DNA of 64,000 bases from Allokutzneria multivorans (lineage in GTDB: Bacteria > Actinomycetota > Actinomycetes > Mycobacteriales > Pseudonocardiaceae), in contig NZ_BAABAL010000006.1 of assembly GCF_039537405.1 (NCBI RefSeq), positions 310,001 through 374,000 of the forward strand, read 5' to 3'. Made by a program: the position numbers and the translations under genes. The notes beneath the pieces are model-generated. The model had not been told where the DNA came from. It saw nothing but the letters and a program-made list of their open reading frames with translations, and did not search any database. This document shows positions 32,705-41,127 of the stretch, piece after piece. The stretch's first letter is position 1; each line of letters begins with the position of its first letter.

Positions 32705-32806
32705 TTACTTGCCCTGCTTGCGACGCGCGTGGCGGGTCTTGCGAAGCAGCTTGCGGTGCTTCTTCTTCGACATGCGCTTGCGACGCTTCTTGATGACCGA
32801 GCCCAT
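32705..32806 (-). CDS. 33-residue highly basic bS22/AURKAIP1-type ribosome-associated protein
   Basis: A complete tiny ORF: MGSVIKKRRKRMSKKKHRKL then LRKTRHARRKQGK, TAA stop. More than half the residues are Lys/Arg/His. It matches the actinobacterial AURKAIP1/COX24-domain protein (Rv0500B; bS22 in mycobacterial ribosomes), which binds the 30S subunit near the decoding centre. GAAGGAA lies six bases before ATG. It is flanked upstream by the HTH gene and downstream by its own terminator. Confidence 0.93.
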   Translation of the reverse strand: MGSVIKKRRKRMSKKKHRKLLRKTRHARRKQGK

Positions 32807-32933
32807 GCGGGTTCCTTCGCTGTTGACGTTTGCGTATTTCGAGCTTCTCGCACGCCCACGCACACCTGCCGGCGGCCTCGGGCACGCAGCGGCTTGCCAG
32901 AGTACCTGGACGGGCTGAAGCCCCTCTCGTCAG

Positions 32934-33149
32934 CTATCCAGCCGAGTAGTACGCGTTCTCCAAGTAGGCGTGCACCTCGTTCTCCGGGACCCGGAACGAA
33001 CGGCCCACGCGCACGGCGGGCAGCTCACCCGAGTGCACCAGGCGGTACACGGTCATCTTCGAGACACGCATGATGTCGGCCACCTCGGCGACCGTCAGAA
33101 ACTGGACCTGACCGAGCCTGTCGTTCTTCTTCTCCCTGCCAGCCGGCAT
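32934..33149 (-). CDS. Excisionase-family HTH DNA-binding protein (Rv0500A/BdtA-like)
   Basis: A 71-residue single-domain DNA-binding protein: FLTVAEVADIMRVSKMTVYR helix-turn-helix, then VHSGELPAVRVGRSFRVPENEV wing. The same small protein precedes the bS22 gene after proC in actinobacteria (Rv0500A), and corresponds to BdtA of Streptomyces. It shares the BldC-type fold. Role: probably a transcription factor; targets unknown. Confidence 0.88.
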   Translation of the reverse strand: MPAGREKKNDRLGQVQFLTVAEVADIMRVSKMTVYRLVHSGELPAVRVGRSFRVPENEVHAYLENAYYSAG

Positions 33150-33182
33150 GTGTCACCGCATCTTTCATCGCCACGTGGCGCG

Positions 33183-33204
33183 CCGCCGGCTTCCCCTCCG
33201 GCGG
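33183..33204 (-). terminator. Short hairpin after proC
   Basis: CCGCCGG (33183-33189) pairs with CCGGCGG (33198-33204) around CTTCCCCT, 57 bp beyond the minus-strand proC stop. It may end proC transcription or lie in the leader of the next gene. Confidence 0.45.
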
Positions 33205-33260
33205 AACTCAACACGCACGCGCTCCCCCTGAGGGTAACCGGGCTGGAGTGACTGAAGCGA

Positions 33261-34079
33261 CTAGCGGGAAGTTCCCTCATGAGCCCGGCCCAGCTCGACC
33301 GAGCGGTCGCGCGCCGCCTCGATCGCGGCCAGCAGCGCCGCGCGGACGCCGTGCTTCTCCAGCTCCCGGATCGCCATGATCGTGGTGCCCGCCGGGGAGG
33401 TCACGGCCTCGCGCAGCGCGACGGGGTGTTCGCCGGAGTCGCGCAGCATCTTCGCCGAGCCGATGGCCGACTGGATGATCAGATCGGCGGCGACCGCCCT
33501 GGGCAGGCCGAGCAGGATGCCCGCGTCGATCATGGCCTCGACCAGGAAGAAGAAGTACGCGGGGCCGGAGCCGGAGAGCGCGGTGACCGCGTCCTGCTGG
33601 GCCTCGGGCACCCGGACCACCTTGCCGACGGCGCCGAGCATGCCCTCGGCCAGCTCCATGTGCGCCCGGGAGGCGTGCCGCCCCGCCGAGATCGCGCTCA
33701 TCGCCTCGCCGACGACCATCGGGGTGTTGGGCATGACGCGGACCACCGGAGTGCCTTCGGGCAGACGGCTCTCGAACAGCGAGGTCGGCAGGCCCGCGCA
33801 GAGCGAGACCACGAGCGCGCCGGAGGACAGCGAGCCGTTCAGCTCCTCCAGCAGCGGCTCGATGTCCTGCGGCTTGACCGCGACCACGAGCGCGTCGGCC
33901 AACTTGGCGGCCTCGGCCACCTCGACCCCGCGCACGCCGTAGCGGCGGGTCAGCTCGGCGGAGCGCTCCGGGTGGCGTTCGGTGAACATCAGCTCGGCGC
34001 ACGGGTGCCCGGAGGCCAGCAGCCCGGACAGCAGCGCCTCACCGATCTTCCCCGCACCCAGTACCGCGATGGTCGTCAT
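33261..34079 (-). CDS. proC: Pyrroline-5-carboxylate reductase ProC
   Basis: A 272-residue enzyme for the last step of proline synthesis, NAD(P)H-dependent reduction of P5C. Rossmann motif VLGAGKIGEALLSGL, then VKPQDI, VVRVMPNTP, and the C-terminal dimer signature ALSGSGPAYFFFLVEAMIDAG and REAVTSPAGTTIMAIRELE. ATG at 34079 (MTTIAVLGAG) is chosen over a TTG nine bases upstream. Proline dehydrogenase, the opposing step, is encoded two genes upstream. Confidence 0.95.
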   Translation of the reverse strand: MTTIAVLGAGKIGEALLSGLLASGHPCAELMFTERHPERSAELTRRYGVRGVEVAEAAKLADALVVAVKPQDIEPLLEELNGSLSSGALVVSLCAGLPTSLFESRLPEGTPVVRVMPNTPMVVGEAMSAISAGRHASRAHMELAEGMLGAVGKVVRVPEAQQDAVTALSGSGPAYFFFLVEAMIDAGILLGLPRAVAADLIIQSAIGSAKMLRDSGEHPVALREAVTSPAGTTIMAIRELEKHGVRAALLAAIEAARDRSVELGRAHEGTSR

Positions 34080-34098
34080 GGCTGACAACCCTAGGGCT

Positions 34099-34929
34099 TC
34101 ACCCTGCGCTGGTCAGAGCGAGTTGCCGGGCCTGGCAGACGAGCTTGCCGGAGGAGTCGATCACCGTGGCGTCCTCGTCGAACCACTGGCCGAGCACCGC
34201 GCGGGAGTCGACCTGCAAGCGCAGCCAGCCCGTGCTGGGGCGGGAGCGCAGCAGAGCCGTGAGCTGCACGGTCGGCGACCAGCTGAGCCTGCCGAGGTTG
34301 AACGTCACCGGCATCGAGATGTCCCCGGCGACCAGGGCGAACAGCGGGTCGGGCTGGCCGTCGCGCGGGCGCACCCACAGGCGCAGGCGCAGCGGGTCGC
34401 CGATGTTGCCGTTGAGGAAGCCAGCGCCGTCGGGGTCGAGCATGACCTGGCAGGCCTTGGACATCCGGAAGGTCTTCGCCGCGTCCGTGGCACCGACGTC
34501 GATGGCGCGCGCCGGGGGCTCGGCGGGGAGGTCGGGCAGATCCGACCACGCGGGCACGGCGTCGGGCAGCCTGCCGACGGTGATCATGGCGTGCACGCAG
34601 GTCCTGCCGCGCTGCAACAGCTCGGCCTGCACGACGGTGACCGTGCGCCCCGCCTTGGCGACCGTGGTCCGCACCAGGACCGGACCGAGCTCGGGGGTGT
34701 GCAGGAAGTCCGCGCTGACGCTGAGCGGGTCGAGTCCGCCCGTGCCGCCCGGGTCCACCGCGGCGAGCGCCGTCCTGGCGATCAGCGCGAGCAGGTAGCC
34801 GCCGTGCGGTTTGCCGCCGATCGTCCAGTCGGCGGCCAGCTCGCCGGTGAAGCTGCCGTCGCCCATCGGCCGCACGGTGGTGGCGATGGCGAAGGGGGTG
34901 ACCCGCACCGGGTCCGTGCGCAGTCTCAT
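34099..34929 (-). CDS. Acyl-CoA thioesterase family protein (double hotdog)
   Basis: A 276-residue protein with two hotdog halves: N-terminal half with WTIGGKPHGGYLLALIARTA, C-terminal half with FNLGRLSWSPTVQLTALLR and GWLRLQVDSRAVLGQWFDEDATVIDS. This is the 4HBT_3/TesB-like family; substrate unknown. It is the positional equivalent of Rv0499 next to proC. ATG overlaps the proline dehydrogenase stop (ATGA). Confidence 0.82.
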   Translation of the reverse strand: MRLRTDPVRVTPFAIATTVRPMGDGSFTGELAADWTIGGKPHGGYLLALIARTALAAVDPGGTGGLDPLSVSADFLHTPELGPVLVRTTVAKAGRTVTVVQAELLQRGRTCVHAMITVGRLPDAVPAWSDLPDLPAEPPARAIDVGATDAAKTFRMSKACQVMLDPDGAGFLNGNIGDPLRLRLWVRPRDGQPDPLFALVAGDISMPVTFNLGRLSWSPTVQLTALLRSRPSTGWLRLQVDSRAVLGQWFDEDATVIDSSGKLVCQARQLALTSAG

Positions 34930-35846
34930 GAGGTACCGACCAGGGAGCGCAGGAAGAAGGTGGTGTTGGCGGGGCGCTCGGCCAGCCGCCGCATCAGGTA
35001 GCCGTACCACTGCCCGCCGTAGGGCACATAAACCCGCATCGTCTCGCCCGTCTCGGCCAAGCGCCGTTGTTCGTCCGGTCGTACTCCGAAGAGCATCTGG
35101 TGCTCGTAGCTGCCCGGAGCGCGGTCGTACCACTTCGCCCGCTCGCCGATGATCGACACGAGCCGGGGGTCGTGCGTGGCGAACATGGGGTAGCCCTCCC
35201 CTTCGAGGAGGACGTTCGCGCAGCGCACGTAGTTCAGGTCCACCTCGTGCGGGTCGGTGAAGGCCACCGACTCCGGCTCCGCGTAGGCGCCCTTGCACAG
35301 CCGCACCCGCGAGCCGGCGAGGTCCCGGCAGTCGCCGGGCGTCCGGCGCAGGTACGCCTGGAGCACCGCGCCCACCGACGGCCAGGTCCTGCGCAGCTCC
35401 GCGAGCACGCCCAGGGTGGAGTCGGTGGTGGTGTGGTCCTCCATGTCCAGCGTCACCGTGGTGCCGCACTGCTCCGCCGCCGCGCAGATGCGCGAGGCGT
35501 TGGCCAGCGCCAGTCCCTCGTCGAAGGCCTGGCCGACGGCGGAGAGCTTCACGCTCACCTCGGCGGAGCCCGAAAGCCCCGCCGCGTGCAGGCTGTCCAG
35601 CAGGTCCAGGTACGCCCGCACCGTGCGATCGGCCAGCTCGCGATCGGTCGTGTGCTCGCCGAGGTAGTCCAGCGTCACCGCGAGCCCGTCCCGCGCCAGC
35701 GCGGTGGTGACCGCGACGGCGTCGTCGGTGCCCTCGCCCGCCACGAACCGGTCGACCACACCGCGACTGAGCGGGGCGGTCGACACCATTCGCTGGACGG
35801 CGTCGTTGCCCGCGGCGGCGAGGATCAACGAGCGCAACGGATTCAC
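34926..35846 (-). CDS. Proline dehydrogenase
   Basis: A 306-residue monofunctional FAD-dependent PRODH (TIM barrel) oxidising proline to P5C. SVKLSAVGQAFD, TLDMEDHT, VRLCKGAYAEP, FATHDPRL, YEHQMLFGVRPDE and RVYVPYG are family motifs. GTG start at 35846. It lies between thioesterase and isomerase genes, close to proC, so anabolic and catabolic proline enzymes are linked. No P5C dehydrogenase gene is visible here. Confidence 0.94.
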   Translation of the reverse strand: MNPLRSLILAAAGNDAVQRMVSTAPLSRGVVDRFVAGEGTDDAVAVTTALARDGLAVTLDYLGEHTTDRELADRTVRAYLDLLDSLHAAGLSGSAEVSVKLSAVGQAFDEGLALANASRICAAAEQCGTTVTLDMEDHTTTDSTLGVLAELRRTWPSVGAVLQAYLRRTPGDCRDLAGSRVRLCKGAYAEPESVAFTDPHEVDLNYVRCANVLLEGEGYPMFATHDPRLVSIIGERAKWYDRAPGSYEHQMLFGVRPDEQRRLAETGETMRVYVPYGGQWYGYLMRRLAERPANTTFFLRSLVGTS

Positions 35847-35917
35847 GGGCGGAACTGTACGTCAGCAACAAGATCGAAAAGCCTGCGGCGGACACATCTC
35901 CGCAACGAGAAAGTCGA

Positions 35918-36727
35918 TCAAGCCGGATCGAGGCGCGGGTTCTGCCCGAGGTGCAACCGCGCGAACAGCAGCGCCTCGGCCAGATCGCTGACCCGCTGCT
36001 CGCGGCTGGTGGCCTTGCGGGTGCTGACCTCCAGCACCACCTGGCCGTCGAAACCGTTGCGCGCCAGCTCTTCGCACAGCTGCGCGCACGGCTGGTTGCC
36101 GCGCCCCGGCACGAGGTGCTCGTCGGTGGGCGCCCCGGTGCCGTCGGCGAGGTGGATGTGCCGCAGCCCGGATCCCATCCGCTTGGCCAGCTCCAGCGCG
36201 TCCACGTGGGCGGCGGCGGTGTGCGACAGGTCGAGCGTGTAGTTCGCGTAGCCGATGTCGGTGGGGTCGTAGGAGGGCCGGTAGCCGGACAGGCGCAGCT
36301 GGCGCTTCCTGCCGAGCGGGCGCAGCGGGAACATGTTCTCCACCGCGACCGCCACCTCCGTCACCCGCTCCAGCTCCGCGACCAGCTGCGGGAAGGAGTC
36401 GGCGTACTTGCGCTGCCACTTGAACGGCGGGTGCACCACCGTCGTCGGGGCGTCCAGCGCCGCGGCCGCCGCGACGGCGCGGCGCAACCGCACCTCCGGG
36501 TCGGGCGACCAGATCCGCTGGGTGATCAGCAGGCAGGGCGCGTGCACGGCCAGCACGGGAACCCCGTGCATGTCGGAGAGCCTGCGCAGCGCGCTGACGT
36601 CCTGGCTGACCGGGTCGGCCCAGACCATCACCTCGACGCCGTCGTAGCCCAGCTCCTTGGCGTACTCGAACGCGGCGGCGGCGGGCTGCGGCCAGACCGC
36701 CGCCGTGGAGAGTCCGACCGGGATCAA
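35918..36727 (-). CDS. Sugar phosphate isomerase/epimerase (AP endonuclease 2-like TIM barrel)
   Basis: A 269-residue xylose-isomerase-like TIM barrel protein starting LIPVGLSTAAVWPQP, with metal-site residues likely in VEVMVWAD, VAVENMFPL, TLDLSHTA and HIHLADGTGAPTDEHLVPGRG. Equivalent of Rv0498. Start: TTG at 36727, overlapping the stop of the upstream gene as TTGA; no ATG or GTG exists nearby in frame. The substrate is unknown. Confidence 0.83.
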   Translation of the reverse strand: MIPVGLSTAAVWPQPAAAAFEYAKELGYDGVEVMVWADPVSQDVSALRRLSDMHGVPVLAVHAPCLLITQRIWSPDPEVRLRRAVAAAAALDAPTTVVHPPFKWQRKYADSFPQLVAELERVTEVAVAVENMFPLRPLGRKRQLRLSGYRPSYDPTDIGYANYTLDLSHTAAAHVDALELAKRMGSGLRHIHLADGTGAPTDEHLVPGRGNQPCAQLCEELARNGFDGQVVLEVSTRKATSREQRVSDLAEALLFARLHLGQNPRLDPA

Positions 36728-37995
36728 CGGTTCACCAGCAGCAGCGCCGCCGGTGAGATGGTCACCACCAGGCCGACCAGCACGGTGAGCACGATCGTCT
36801 GGAGGTCGTCGGCCTTGCGGATCTTGCGGACCAGCCACACCATGCCGCCGATCACCGCGAGCGCGACGAACAGCGCGACCGGGGCCATCCAGCTCCACAG
36901 GAACTGGAACCCGATCCAGAGCCCGGCGCCGCCGACCAGGCCGCCGCCGAGCTGCGCGAGCATGACCAGCCACTCCTTGGCCGGAGACGGCTCGTCCTCG
37001 TCGTACTCGTCGTACTCGTCCTCGTCGGACTCGGCGCGCTCGGCGTCGTCCTCGTCCGCCTCGGCGTCCGGACGGGCCTCGTCGTCCTCCTCCAGCTCGT
37101 CCTCGCGCTCGTCGTCGACGACCGCGGGGGCCTGGCTGGTCGGGTAGTCCTCCTCGGCGGGACGGCCGCTGCGCAGCGCCGCGTACGGCTGCTGCCCGGT
37201 GTTGCCGAACCAGTCGTGATCGCCGTCGAGGCCCGCGGGGGCCGCGCCGGTGAGCGGAGGCGTCGCGCCGACCTGGGTGGGCGCGGCGTCATCGGTGATC
37301 CTGGGGAACTGCTCGGTGACCGGCTCGCCCGCCGCGGCGCCGGGCGGCGGCACGGGGAGGGCCTGCGAGGTCTGCGCGGCCGGGTTCGGTCGCGGCACCA
37401 GTCGCTGGCCACCGGGAGTCCCCGGCGGCGGGTAGTCGCCGCTGATCGCCGGGTACTGCGCGGTCACGTCCGCGTCGGGGGTGCCGGGCGGCGGGGCCAG
37501 GTGCGAGCCCGTGCCCTGCGGAGCCGGGTGCTGCCCCGTGCCCTGCGGCGGCATCGGGTGCGCGCCGGTCCCGGGCACCGGGTGGGCTCCGGTGTTCGGC
37601 GGGGGTGCGGCGAAGCGACCCGAGGTGTGCGGCGGGCCCCCGGCCTGCGGGCTGGGCTCGAAGCGCTGCGGCGCGGGCTGCTGGGGCGGCGGCGCGGCGA
37701 AGCGACCGGTGCCCTGTCCGGGCCCGGCGGGCGGGCGCTGCTGCGGTTGCTGCGGTTGCCCCTGGTGCGGCTGCTGCCCCTGCTGCGGTTGACCGTCGTC
37801 GCGGATGGCGCGCATCTGACCGGAGTCCGTGAGGATCCGGTTGATGATCGCCTGCGGCGCCGTCTCGTTGACGTCGTCGTCGGGCCGCCTGCGCCTGCGT
37901 CGCGCCGTCGGCGGTCCGTCGGCCCCGTACTGGGCGAGCAGCTCCGCGACGGTCTTCTGACCGTCGTCGTGCTCCGACTCGCTGTTCTTGCTCAT
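36724..37995 (-). CDS. Proline-rich membrane protein (Rv0497-like)
   Basis: A 423-residue protein: a conserved N-terminal motif TVAELLAQYGADG and RRRRRRPDDD; a long Pro/Gln/Gly low-complexity region with repeated GRFAAPPP and GAHPVPGTG/GTGQHPAP units; an acidic stretch (about 320-365); then three membrane helices at the C-terminus. Start ATG at 37995, overlapping the ppx stop by ATGA. Long cytoplasmic disordered tails of this kind may anchor partners; function is unknown. Positional counterpart of Rv0497. Confidence 0.82.
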   Translation of the reverse strand: MSKNSESEHDDGQKTVAELLAQYGADGPPTARRRRRRPDDDVNETAPQAIINRILTDSGQMRAIRDDGQPQQGQQPHQGQPQQPQQRPPAGPGQGTGRFAAPPPQQPAPQRFEPSPQAGGPPHTSGRFAAPPPNTGAHPVPGTGAHPMPPQGTGQHPAPQGTGSHLAPPPGTPDADVTAQYPAISGDYPPPGTPGGQRLVPRPNPAAQTSQALPVPPPGAAAGEPVTEQFPRITDDAAPTQVGATPPLTGAAPAGLDGDHDWFGNTGQQPYAALRSGRPAEEDYPTSQAPAVVDDEREDELEEDDEARPDAEADEDDAERAESDEDEYDEYDEDEPSPAKEWLVMLAQLGGGLVGGAGLWIGFQFLWSWMAPVALFVALAVIGGMVWLVRKIRKADDLQTIVLTVLVGLVVTISPAALLLVNR

Positions 37996-39026
37996 TGAGT
38001 CCACCGTGCCCCGTACCGGCCTGTCCGTCCAGAACTGTGATCCTGCCGACCCGAAAGCTGATCGATCGAGCCGTTCACTGCCGGAGCAGTCTGGACTGCT
38101 TCCTCCGTCTGGTCCAGCCGTCTCAAGATCACTCCCTCGCGCAGCGCCCACGGGCAGATCTCCAGCTCGGCCAGCGACAACGCTCGCATTGCGGCCTCCG
38201 CGACCAGTGCGCCCGCGACCAGCTGGTGCGCCCTGCTGTGGCTGACGCCCTCCAGCTCGGCCAGGTCAGCTGCTGACATGCGGGAGATGAAAGCGATCAG
38301 CTGGCGCAGCCCCGCGTCCGTCAGCGTCCTGCGGGCCATGGGGCCCGCGGAGGACGGCGCGGCACCGGTCAGCCTCGCCAGGGTGCGAAAGGTCTTCGAG
38401 GTGGCCACCGCGTGATCCGGCGGCCCGATCTTGCGCAGCCGCCGGGAGACCGGGGCCAGTTCGGCGTCCAGCCGCTCGCGCAGCTCGCGGACCTCGCGCT
38501 TGGTCGGCGGGTCGGAGGCGAAGCGGGTCCTGGTCAGCCTGCCCGCGCCGAAGGGCAGCGACAGCGCGAGATCGGGGTCCTCGTCGATGCCGACGGCGAT
38601 CTCCAGCGAGCCGCCGCCGATGTCGAGCACCACCGTGTTGCCCGCTGACCAGCCGTACCAGCGGCGCACCGCCAGGAAGGTGTAGCGGGCCTCGTCCTCG
38701 CCGGAGAGGACCTTCAGCTCGACGCCGGTGCGCTCGTGCACCAGCGCGAGCACGTCGGCGGAGTTGCTCGCCTCGCGCACGGCCGAGGTGGCGAAGGCCA
38801 TCAGCTCGGCGCAGCCGAACCCGACGGCGGAGTCGCGGGCGTGCGCGACGGCGTCCACCAACAGCTCCGCGCCCTCGTCGCTGAGCCGGTCACCGTCGGT
38901 GATCTGCTCGGCGAGCCGCAGGACCGCCTTCTCCGACCGCATCGGCGTCGGGTGGGCACCACGATGCGCGTCCACCACCAACAGGTGGACGGTGTTGGAC
39001 CCGACGTCAAGCACCCCTAGGCGCAC
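37992..39026 (-). CDS. Ppx/GppA exopolyphosphatase family protein
   Basis: A 344-residue ASKHA-fold phosphatase: phosphate-1 motif GVLDVGSNTVHLLVVDA, SAVREASNS, phosphate-2 VVLDIGGGSLEI, and VEGVSHSRAHQLVAGALV near the C-terminus. Members hydrolyse polyphosphate or pppGpp; the Rv0496 counterpart is an exopolyphosphatase. GTG start at 39026. Located just upstream of regX3-senX3 region, consistent with phosphate metabolism, although transcription units are separated by a terminator. Confidence 0.92.
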   Translation of the reverse strand: MRLGVLDVGSNTVHLLVVDAHRGAHPTPMRSEKAVLRLAEQITDGDRLSDEGAELLVDAVAHARDSAVGFGCAELMAFATSAVREASNSADVLALVHERTGVELKVLSGEDEARYTFLAVRRWYGWSAGNTVVLDIGGGSLEIAVGIDEDPDLALSLPFGAGRLTRTRFASDPPTKREVRELRERLDAELAPVSRRLRKIGPPDHAVATSKTFRTLARLTGAAPSSAGPMARRTLTDAGLRQLIAFISRMSAADLAELEGVSHSRAHQLVAGALVAEAAMRALSLAELEICPWALREGVILRRLDQTEEAVQTAPAVNGSIDQLSGRQDHSSGRTGRYGARWTQ

Positions 39027-39092
39027 GGAGACAAGGCTACCCGCCGGTCGGGAGCGCGGTGGCCATCGGCCCGGTCCGGGCGCGGGTGAACG

Positions 39093-39119
39093 GCGTCCGG
39101 GGCGCGCGGCCCCGGACGC
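39093..39119 (-). terminator. Intrinsic terminator after regX3
   Basis: GCGTCCGGGGC (39093-39103) pairs perfectly with GCCCCGGACGC (39109-39119), five-base loop, 13 bp beyond the regX3 stop on the minus strand. Confidence 0.75.
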
Positions 39120-39131
39120 GTGATCAACAGC

Positions 39132-39821
39132 CTACGACTCGAACTTGTAGCCCAGCCCACGGACCGTGACCAGGTACCGGGGCAGCGAGGGGTCCGGTTC
39201 GATCTTGGAACGCAGCCGCTTCACGTGCACGTCCAGCGTCTTGGTGTCGCCGACGTAGTCCGCGCCCCACACCCGGTCGATGAGCTGACCGCGCGTGAGC
39301 ACCCTGCCGACGTTGCGCAGCAGGTACTCCAGCAGGTCGAACTCCTTGAGCGGCAGGCTGACCTCCGTGCCGGAGACCGTGACCACGTGCCGCTCCACGT
39401 CCATCCGCACCACGCCCGCCTCCAGCACCTGCGGCGCGAGGTCGGAATCCATCGCGTTGTCGGCGCCCCTGCGCAGCACCGCGCGGACGCGGGCGATCAG
39501 CTCCCGCGCCGAGTACGGCTTGGTGACGTAGTCGTCGGCGCCCAGTTCGAGGCCGACCACCTTGTCGATCTCGCTGTCCCGCGCCGTGACCATGATCACC
39601 GGGACCGAGGAGCGCAGCCGCAGCGCGCGGCAGACGTCGGTCCCGCTCATCCCGGGCAGCATCAGGTCCAGCAGCACGATGTCGGCGCCGTTGCGGTCGA
39701 ACTCCTCGAGCGCCTCCTGGCCGGTCGTGGCGACGGCGGTGGCGAAGCCCTCCTTGCGCAGCAGGAAGGCGAGCGGGTCGGCGAAGGACTCCTCGTCCTC
39801 GACGATGAGCACCCTGGTCAC
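39132..39821 (-). CDS. regX3: Response regulator RegX3
   Basis: A 229-residue OmpR/PhoB-type regulator: VEDEES pocket, phospho-acceptor Asp52 in IVLLDLMLPGMSG, Lys in YVTKPYSARELIARV; C-terminal winged helix ending KIEPDPSLPRYLVTVRGLGYKFES. It is very close to mycobacterial RegX3, which controls phosphate-starvation genes. GTG at 39821 follows GGAGTCTC and overlaps the senX3 stop (GTGA). Its gene is second in the senX3-regX3 operon and is followed by a terminator. Confidence 0.95.
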   Translation of the reverse strand: MTRVLIVEDEESFADPLAFLLRKEGFATAVATTGQEALEEFDRNGADIVLLDLMLPGMSGTDVCRALRLRSSVPVIMVTARDSEIDKVVGLELGADDYVTKPYSARELIARVRAVLRRGADNAMDSDLAPQVLEAGVVRMDVERHVVTVSGTEVSLPLKEFDLLEYLLRNVGRVLTRGQLIDRVWGADYVGDTKTLDVHVKRLRSKIEPDPSLPRYLVTVRGLGYKFES

Positions 39822-41008
39822 GAGACTCCTCCGGATTCGACGACTGCGAGTGGCGCGGGGTCTTCCGACATCACCGCCGCGGGCGCGGCCTCCGCGACCC
39901 GGTGTGCCGGGATGCGGAGGGTGAAGGTGGAACCGGTGCCCGGTTTGCTCCACAACCGCACCTCACCGCCGTGGTTGGCGGCGACGTGCTTGACGATGGC
40001 CAGGCCGAGGCCGGTGCCCCCGGTCGCCCTGGAGCGGGCCGGGTCGGCCCGGTAGAAGCGCTCGAAGACGCGCTGCTGGTGTTCCGGGGCGATGCCGGTC
40101 CCCCGGTCGGTGACAGCGATCTCCACGGTCCCGTCGGCGAAGCGGCGGCTGACCGAGACCGGGCTGTCCGGCTCCGAGTAGGACACGGCGTTGTCGATCA
40201 GGTTGGTCAGCGCGGTCACCAGCAGCGTGCGGTCGCCGTCGACGAGCAGCCCGCTCGGCTGGTCCACGGTGATCTCGATGCCCGCGGACTCGGCGGCCAG
40301 CCGGGAGCGGCCCAGCGCCTCGTCGACGACGTCGTCGACCTCCAGCACCTCCAGCTCCGGCAGCGCCTCGGCGCCGGTCAGCCGGGACAGCGCGATCAGC
40401 TCGGTGACCAGGGTGCCGAGCCGGGTGGCCTCGCGGAGGATCTTGCCGCTGAACCTGCGCACCTCGACCGGGTCGTCCACCGCGTCGAGCACGGCCTCCG
40501 CCAGCAGCGCGAGCGCGCCGACCGGCGTCTTCAGCTCGTGGCTGACGTTGGCGACGAAGTCGCGGCGGGTGGCTTCGAGGCGGACCGCCTCGGACTGGTC
40601 GGCGGCGTCGACGACGGCGAAACCGTCCCCGAGCGGGCGGACCTCGGCGAGCACGGCGGCGGGCTGGCGGCCGACGCGGTTGTCCAGCGGGGTGAGGTCG
40701 ACCTCGACGGGCTCGCCGGTGGCGATTGCCCGCTCCGCCGCCTTCTCGGCGCGGAGGTCGGGGCGGTTGTCCCTGACGAACCCGAGCTCGACCGAGCGCG
40801 GGTTGTGCACGACGACCGCGCCGAAGCGGTTGATGACCGCCACCCCGTTGTGCGAGGAGTGCACGACGCGTTGCACGAGATCGGCCACGGTCAGCTCGGC
40901 GGGTCGGTTCCGGGCGCGCCGACCGGCGGCGCGCCCGGAGACAAAGCCGACCCCCGCGCCGACCAGCAGCACACCGATCAGCAGGGCGATGCAGCCCGAA
41001 GCGGTCAC
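39818..41008 (-). CDS. senX3: Sensor histidine kinase SenX3
   Basis: A 396-residue kinase with one N-terminal membrane helix (about 4-23), a PAS-like linker (HNGVAVINRFGAVVVHNPRS), HisKA with His157 in DFVANVSHELKTPVGAL, and HATPase motifs ALTNLIDNAVSYS, DRGTGI, ATGGTGLGLAIVKH. Strong match to SenX3, the phosphate sensor partner of RegX3. GTG start at 41008. The 119-bp gap upstream holds two palindromes and probably the operon promoter. Confidence 0.95.
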   Translation of the reverse strand: MTASGCIALLIGVLLVGAGVGFVSGRAAGRRARNRPAELTVADLVQRVVHSSHNGVAVINRFGAVVVHNPRSVELGFVRDNRPDLRAEKAAERAIATGEPVEVDLTPLDNRVGRQPAAVLAEVRPLGDGFAVVDAADQSEAVRLEATRRDFVANVSHELKTPVGALALLAEAVLDAVDDPVEVRRFSGKILREATRLGTLVTELIALSRLTGAEALPELEVLEVDDVVDEALGRSRLAAESAGIEITVDQPSGLLVDGDRTLLVTALTNLIDNAVSYSEPDSPVSVSRRFADGTVEIAVTDRGTGIAPEHQQRVFERFYRADPARSRATGGTGLGLAIVKHVAANHGGEVRLWSKPGTGSTFTLRIPAHRVAEAAPAAVMSEDPAPLAVVESGGVS

Positions 41009-41090
41009 GGGCGCATCGTAAGCACTGGTCCGGGCGGTTGGACTACTCCCAGACGGCTATACGTGACGCCTGTGACACCTGTTCGAGGCG

Positions 41091-41127
41091 TTGTTCAACA
41101 ACAGGTCTCGCACCGTTCACCGAACGG
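41091..41127. promoter_or_regulatory. Two palindromes in the senX3 promoter region
   Basis: TTGTTCAACAA (41091-41101) is an 11-bp perfect palindrome and CCGTTCACCGAACGG (41113-41127) a 15-bp one with 6-bp arms. Both lie between the gpmA stop and senX3. GTTCAC-containing sites recall PHO boxes of actinobacterial PhoP/RegX3, so autoregulation is plausible, but the exact consensus is not matched. Confidence 0.4.
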
